The notes under the pieces: generated by a model
The model's database searches: none
What the model was told of the DNA's origin: nothing
What the model saw: the letters and a program-made list of their open reading frames with translations, nothing else
Assembly: GCA_023823795.1 (NCBI GenBank)
Contig: CP085710.1
Coordinates: 1,762,001-1,826,000 of the forward strand
Direction of reading: 5' to 3'
From: Bacillus sp. F19
GTDB lineage: Bacteria > Bacillota > Bacilli > Bacillales > Bacillaceae
Length of the DNA stretch: 64,000 nt
Part shown: positions 60,300 to 64,000 of the stretch, piece by piece
Layout: every line of letters begins with the position of its first letter
Position numbering within the stretch: position 1 is the stretch's first letter
Made by a program: the position numbers and the translations under genes

Positions 60300-60536
60300 A
60301 TGTCACAGCTTTTAGGTATCATTACTAGACTTCAAAGTCTGCAAGAAAACGCGACTTCAAATGAACCCAACCAGCGCTTCTTTGAAGTAGAGGGTGAAAA
60401 ACGTTGCAGTGTTAAATACTTTGATAAAACCGATACGTTCGAATTAGAAGTATTTCAAAAAGATGAAAAGCCTCAATCTTATCAATTTGACAATATCGAT
60501 ATGATCGCAATTGAAATTTTTGATTTGCTCCAATAA
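60300..60536 (+). CDS. ykuJ: YkuJ conserved protein
   Basis: 78 residues from ATG 60300 (TTGGAGGTGAT upstream): MSQLLGIITRLQSLQENATS, FFEVEGEKRCSVKYFDKTDT and FDNIDMIAIEIFDLLQ. Nearly the same as B. subtilis YkuJ (79 residues), a small alpha-beta protein of unknown function. It is followed at 13 bp by a zinc-ribbon-like gene in the same transcript. Confidence 0.9.
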   Translation: MSQLLGIITRLQSLQENATSNEPNQRFFEVEGEKRCSVKYFDKTDTFELEVFQKDEKPQSYQFDNIDMIAIEIFDLLQ

Positions 60537-60549
60537 TAGGAGGGAACTG

Positions 60550-60699
60550 ATGAATACGAAACCAAGCGTCATTTGTCCAAATTGTCATGAGCAGCAGCCA
60601 CTTGATGAAGTGCTGACTGCCCAGTCCAATCAAAATGTCATTTATTCGTGTTCCAACTGCAATTATCATATGCGTAATATTCAAACGAAAAAAGGTTAA
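60550..60699 (+). CDS. Small zinc-ribbon-like protein
   Basis: 49 residues from ATG 60550, behind TAGGAGGGAACTG. Two CxxC pairs (VICPNCHEQQPL and YSCSNCNYHMRN) 24 residues apart form a zinc ribbon. Function unknown; it travels with ykuJ in bacilli. A terminator (CAGCCAA/TTGGCTG, T7, 60700-60727) follows. Confidence 0.72.
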   Translation: MNTKPSVICPNCHEQQPLDEVLTAQSNQNVIYSCSNCNYHMRNIQTKKG

Positions 60700-60727
60700 G
60701 CAGCCAAATTTATTGGCTGTTTTTTTG
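60700..60727 (+). terminator. Terminator after ykuJ operon
   Basis: CAGCCAA pairs with TTGGCTG around ATTTA, then seven T. Confidence 0.9.
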
Positions 60728-61380
60728 TTTTATAGGAAATTATAAAATAATCGCTCTGTGGTTAATTGTTGGATAGAATGTTCATACATAAATATAAGGA
60801 ATGATATTGCCCATTTTGATGGGGATCTTTATAAAGAGTGTCAAATCAGGAATCAAAACGGTAAGTGGAGCAAAAAAAGGGCTTCTTTGCAGAAAAAAAG
60901 TGCATCAGGAGAAAAAATGCCTCTTTGTAGAAAAAAGTGCATCCAAACGGCGAATGATGGCAAAAAAAATCGTCTTCCTGCCTAAAATCGTGCATCATAG
61001 AATATCAACATAATTAGCAGATTTTCCAAGCCCAGCTTAAGAAAATGCTCACTAAGAAATTTTTTTAATAAATCTTTTACTTTTCATATTGCCATCCAAC
61101 GATAAAAACTCGTCATCATAATTTTTTTAAAAAAAATTTAAAAAATCGGAAACTTTCACGATGAAACGGGCGTCTTATAGCTAAATGGAATTTCAGAAAA
61201 GAGGGCGATGAAAAAAGCTCCATGAGAAGAGGGAAAGGCTTTAATACGGATTCCAGTTTAAAAATGGAAGAGTGAGGAAAAAATATACTATAAAATTTAC
61301 GCCAATTTTACTCAACACTCCAAACAGCCAAGCATATAATATGTTGTTTCCGTATTCTTTTCTTGAAAAGGAGCTGCCAT
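60728..61380. other. AT-rich gene-free stretch
   Basis: About 650 bp. It holds degraded copies of the 52-bp repeat (60850-61000) and a very AT-rich part (61050-61160, with TTTTTTTAAAAAAAATTT). A TATAAT at about 61336 may be the ykuK -10. I see no gene; plus-strand ORFs across the repeat are by-products. Confidence 0.6.
60850..61000. repeat. Dispersed degraded copies of the 52-bp repeat
   Basis: AAAAAAAGTGCATCAGG, GTAGAAAAAAGTGCATCC, then ACGGCGAATGATGGC and ATCGTCTTCCTGCC mirror the parts of the 52-bp units at 11.2-11.6 kb (AAAAAAGTGCGTC, GGTGAATGGAGC, ATCGTCTCCACC). Confidence 0.75.
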
Positions 61381-61899
61381 ATGACTGATCACTTTATCTT
61401 TTATAATGTGTCTGAAGGAAGTATGTCATTTGAAGCTATGATTGAAAGAATTAAAACGTTCATTTCAAATGATCCGCGTTCTGAATATATATTGTCCATC
61501 GGAACGGATTCTCAAGTGCATCAGCACGATACCAAGTTTATAACAGCAGTGCATGTTCACCGTGTTGGAAAAGGGGCATGGGGCTGTTTGAAAAATACGG
61601 TCATCCCAAGACCGATTGATAGCCTGCATGAAAAAATTTCAATGGAAACAACATTAAGTCAGGAACTTGCTTACGCTTTTACAACAAGCTATCTTGCAGA
61701 GCTTGCAGAAATTCTGATTCCTTTTTCAGATGAAGGGGCAGATCTGCTGTTTGAAATTCATCTTGATATTGGGAGGAAAGGACTAACTAAAGACCTGATC
61801 CAGGAGATGACAGGAAGAATTCAGGCGATGGGAATAGAAGCAAAAATAAAGCCTGACTCATATACAGCATTCAGCTATGCCAATCGATTCACAAAGTAA
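61381..61899 (+). CDS. ykuK: YkuK, RNase H-like DUF458 protein
   Basis: 172 residues from ATG 61381 (AAAAGGAGC upstream; 61363 is an open extension). ILSIGTDSQVHQHDTKFITA carries the first acidic pair of an RNase H-like fold, and EIHLDIGRKGLTKDLIQEMT the second. It closely matches B. subtilis YkuK. Function unknown. It lies before abbA as in B. subtilis. Confidence 0.85.
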   Translation: MTDHFIFYNVSEGSMSFEAMIERIKTFISNDPRSEYILSIGTDSQVHQHDTKFITAVHVHRVGKGAWGCLKNTVIPRPIDSLHEKISMETTLSQELAYAFTTSYLAELAEILIPFSDEGADLLFEIHLDIGRKGLTKDLIQEMTGRIQAMGIEAKIKPDSYTAFSYANRFTK

Positions 61900-61973
61900 A
61901 GAATGTGTCGGAATTTGCGGTTGACGCAAGACGGAAAAATTGATTACTCTAACTAATAAGGAGGCAATAAAAA

Positions 61974-62165
61974 ATGAATTCTGCAGTTGAAATACTCTCA
62001 TCAGACGATCAAAAATTTTTAGTGGAGCTTTTGCTTAAACAGCAATATGCACTGGAACTGATCAGCAGCGAAATTTACGAAATCGAGAGCGGCACCAAAC
62101 AAACAGATAACGCAACGTATCAGAAGCTTGTAAGCTTGTATGACCGAATCAGATTTGAACTATAG
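61974..62165 (+). CDS. abbA: AbbA, antirepressor of AbrB
   Basis: 63 residues: DDQKFLVELLLKQQYALELI, SSEIYEIESGTKQTDNATYQ, KLVSLYDRIRFEL. It matches B. subtilis AbbA (65 residues) nearly throughout. AbbA is a small helical DNA mimic that binds AbrB and relieves repression of stationary-phase genes; it is made under Spo0A-P control. Upstream, TGTCGGAA (61906) differs by one base from a 0A box and TTGACG (61921) could be a -35. AAGGAGG precedes the ATG. Confidence 0.9.
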   Translation: MNSAVEILSSDDQKFLVELLLKQQYALELISSEIYEIESGTKQTDNATYQKLVSLYDRIRFEL

Positions 62166-62176
62166 AGATACATATG

Positions 62177-62205
62177 TTTGATACTCTGCGTTAGAGTATC
62201 TTTTT
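62177..62205 (+). terminator. Terminator after abbA
   Basis: GATACTCT pairs with AGAGTATC around GCGTT, then seven T. Confidence 0.88.
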
Positions 62206-62284
62206 TTGTGATCTAGTTTAGAATGTATGCGCTTTCGCTGGAGTGGAATCTTTTGTCGGTCACTATTATGCGGAGTTAATTTTA

Positions 62285-62515
62285 AAAGTCTTGGAATTCA
62301 ATTCGAAAGTCCTGGAATTCAATTCGAAAGTCTTGGAATTAAATCTGAAAGTCTTGGAATTCAATTCGGAAGTCTTGGAATTCAATTCGAAAGTCTTGGA
62401 ATTCAATTCGAAAGTCTTGGAATTCAATTCGAAAGTCTTGGAATTCAATTCGAAAGTCTTGGAATTAAATCTGAAAGTCTTGGAATTCATCACGAAAGTC
62501 CTGAAATAAATTTCT
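62285..62515. repeat. 21-bp perfect tandem array, 11 units
   Basis: Eleven units start every 21 bp from 62285 to 62495. Each opens AAAGTCTTGGAATTCAATTC or a one- to three-base variant. The period is a multiple of three, so ORFs of SLGIQFE heptads (plus) and NSKTFEL heptads (minus) appear; I regard them as by-products. Two degenerate units follow to about 62560. No gene lies in 62206-62698. Confidence 0.95.
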
Positions 62516-62698
62516 GAAAGGCATAGGATTGAACATGAAAGTATCCGAATTAATTGAAACCACTTACTGACTGCCGGAGTAAGCAGTCGGTTCCGCATTT
62601 CTTGTATCCTTTGTGGTAAAATAAAAAAGAGATGTTTCAAAAAAGACATGAAGGGGTATTATTGTTCGGTCTGAACTTTTTTAGAGAGGAAGAACAAA

Positions 62699-63145
62699 TT
62701 GATTAGTCTACATACAACCAAATTATTAAATGATTCAACAATAGAAGAGTATATGATACCAGTTGATAAAGTTGCACATGTGCAAGTGGGGAATAACCTT
62801 GAGCACGCACTGCTGGTTCTGACAAAAACGGGATATACAGCGGTACCTGTGCTTGATCCTTTTTTCAGGCTTCACGGGCTGCTCGGCACAAATATGATGA
62901 TGGATGCGATACTTGGCCTCCAGAGAATCGAATTTGAAAAGCTTGAAGAGATGAAAGTCGAAGAAGCGATGAATTCTGAAATTCCGCGTCTATTAATGAA
63001 TGATCCTCTGTCAAAAGGATTAGATTTAGTCATCGACCATTCTTTTGTCTGCGTAGTGAACGCGGAAGGTGTGTTTGAAGGGATTTTGACAAGACGCGCC
63101 ATTTTAAAAGAACTGAAAAAACAAATGAAAATGAAAGACAGATAA
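62699..63145 (+). CDS. darB: DarB (YkuL/CbpB), c-di-AMP receptor
   Basis: 148 residues, two CBS domains: TIEEYMIPVDKVAHVQVGNN to LLGTNMMMDAILG, and VEEAMNSEIPRLLMNDPLSK to EGILTRRAILKELKKQ. It matches B. subtilis YkuL (DarB), which binds c-di-AMP and, when free, activates Rel and pyruvate carboxylase. The start is TTG 62699 with GAGAGGAAG upstream. A terminator (GAAGGAG/CTCCTTC, 63162-63185) ends it. Confidence 0.9.
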   Translation: MISLHTTKLLNDSTIEEYMIPVDKVAHVQVGNNLEHALLVLTKTGYTAVPVLDPFFRLHGLLGTNMMMDAILGLQRIEFEKLEEMKVEEAMNSEIPRLLMNDPLSKGLDLVIDHSFVCVVNAEGVFEGILTRRAILKELKKQMKMKDR

Positions 63146-63159
63146 CAGATGACGCTTTA

Positions 63160-63190
63160 GAGAAGGAGAGCATGCCTCCTTCTTTTGTTT
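63160..63190 (+). terminator. Terminator after darB
   Basis: AGAAGGAG pairs with CTCCTTCT around AGCATGC, then TTTGTTTTT. Confidence 0.85.
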
Positions 63191-63217
63191 TTGCTGTCCC
63201 CGAGGGAGGGAAATCAT

Positions 63218-64000
63218 ATGACACAGGCAGTACTTGAAAAAGAACAAATCAAAAAGCAATCATCCAACATGAAGCGTCCCTTCGTTCTTGCGGCTGTCAT
63301 GCTTGCTATGTTTATGGCAGCAATTGAGGCGACAATTGTATCCACCGCCATGCCTGCGATTGTAGGCGAGCTTGGAGGCTTCTCTCTATACAGCTGGATT
63401 TTTTCTTCTTATTTGCTGATGAATGCCGTGACGGTTTTAATTTACGGAAAGCTTTCTGATTTATTCGGGCGAAAGCCAGTATTGATATTTGGAATTTCCG
63501 TTTTTTTAGTTGGCTCCATTTTTTGCGGATTGGTGAATTCGATGGAATGGCTGATTGCAGCGAGATTTGTCCAGGGATTTGGTGCAGGAGCTGTCATGCC
63601 GGTAGCGTCAACGATTGTAGGGGATATTTATTCAAAGGAAGAGCGGGCTAAGATACAGGGGTATTTATCCAGCGTTTGGGGAATCTCAGCAATCATGGGA
63701 CCGGCAATAGGAGGATTGCTCGTTCAATTTGTCAGCTGGCGATTTGTGTTTTGGATTAACATTCCGCTTGGGCTATTGGCGATAGCTGGACTGGTGCTGT
63801 ATCTCCATGAAGATGTGGAGCGGAAAAAGCATTCGATTGACTACAAAGGCGCTTTCCTCTTATTTGCGTCTATAAGTACAGCAATGGTCGTTCTTGTTGA
63901 AGGCGGTATCAGATGGCCGTGGGTGTCTACTCCAATTCTTTTTCTGACTGCTGCAGCCATTCTTTCTTTTGTCCTATTTATTCGACAAGAAAACCGTGTA
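63218..64000 (+). CDS. Drug-efflux MFS transporter (DHA2 type), 3' truncated by window
   Basis: 261 residues visible from ATG 63218, behind GAGGGAGGG; the frame is open to the window end. Eight TM helices so far. TM1 is FVLAAVMLAMFMAAIEATIV with the acidic Glu of motif D1, motif A is GKLSDLFGRKPVLIF and motif C is WGISAIMGPAIGGLLV. This is the EmrB/QacA 14-helix family of proton antiporters for drugs. The substrate is unknown. No regulator gene is adjacent. Confidence 0.88.
   Translation, partial: MTQAVLEKEQIKKQSSNMKRPFVLAAVMLAMFMAAIEATIVSTAMPAIVGELGGFSLYSWIFSSYLLMNAVTVLIYGKLSDLFGRKPVLIFGISVFLVGSIFCGLVNSMEWLIAARFVQGFGAGAVMPVASTIVGDIYSKEERAKIQGYLSSVWGISAIMGPAIGGLLVQFVSWRFVFWINIPLGLLAIAGLVLYLHEDVERKKHSIDYKGAFLLFASISTAMVVLVEGGIRWPWVSTPILFLTAAAILSFVLFIRQENRV

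Noticed and set aside
62227-62517. 96-residue ORF of SLGIQFE heptads, and a matching minus-strand heptad ORF (62266-62649)
   Set aside because: The 21-bp tandem repeat opens all frames without stops; there is no ribosome site and both strands are equally open.
895-64000. Idea that all frameshifts are sequencing errors
   Set aside because: Single-base shifts (nucA, DUF5683-like) could be errors, but cheV, splB, the EAL tails, HD-GYP and the GNAT inversion involve large or structural changes that errors cannot make.
1-64000. CRISPR array, prophage, IS element, tRNA or rRNA
   Set aside because: None of the repeats has a repeat-spacer layout, and no transposase, integrase, phage structural gene or RNA gene pattern was seen.

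Overview
The window is a chromosomal segment of a Gram-positive endospore former of the Bacillaceae (Bacillus/Metabacillus type). The evidence is the gene content and the order of recognisable homologues. It follows the Bacillus subtilis ykv-ptsGHI-yku arc: zosA, ykvY, glcT-ptsG-ptsH-ptsI, splB (remnant), ykwC, ykwD, pbpH, kinA, patA, cheV (remnant), ykyB, ykuC, ykuD, ykuE, fadH, ykuI, ykuJ, ykuK, abbA and darB/ykuL. Strong AGGAGG-type ribosome binding sites, frequent TTG/GTG starts and many hairpin-plus-T-run terminators fit this assignment. No rRNA, tRNA, prophage, IS element or CRISPR array was seen.

Layout. 0-11 kb: a GNAT gene broken by a small internal inversion, a frameshifted competence nuclease with its intact inhibitor ComJ/Nin, the zinc P-type ATPase ZosA, a GDYXXLXY membrane protein, a carotenoid desaturase, an Xaa-Pro peptidase and a lipoprotein nuclease. 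11-18 kb: accessory DNA with a 52-bp satellite, two broken genes, a DUF1659/DUF2922/YvrJ small-protein cluster, an MneP-like efflux protein and a probable type I toxin-antitoxin pair. 18-24 kb: glcT and the glucose PTS operon, with an RNA antiterminator/terminator switch, followed by a dead splB. 24-36 kb: metabolic genes, cell-wall genes ykwD and pbpH with shared GTAACA motifs, kinA, patA and corA. 37-43 kb: a 122-bp repeat array, a KinB-like kinase, DinB and a purine permease. 43-64 kb: the yku region, with ppx-ppk inserted between ykuD and ykuE, ending in a truncated drug-efflux MFS gene.

The main biological theme is gene loss in one functional class. Three separate EAL-domain tails, one HD-GYP gene and one cheV gene are all wrecked, by internal deletions, stops or frameshifts. 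The only full-length EAL-type protein left, YkuI, has the degenerate motif of a non-catalytic c-di-GMP binder. splB (UV spore repair) and nucA (DNA uptake) are also broken. Sporulation and stationary-phase control (kinA, kinB-like, abbA), sugar uptake, polyphosphate metabolism and c-di-AMP sensing (darB) look intact. This suggests a spore former that kept developmental control while losing c-di-GMP turnover and chemotaxis functions in this region.

A second theme is repeats. A 21-bp family occurs at several loci and reaches 11 tandem copies. A 52-bp family and a 122-bp family each alternate two variants (104-bp and 244-bp higher-order units), and both also occur as dispersed copies. The most novel small system is a 28-residue holin-like toxin ORF with a convergent antisense RNA whose predicted terminator covers the toxin stop codon. 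All homology calls come from reading the sequence; no search was run.
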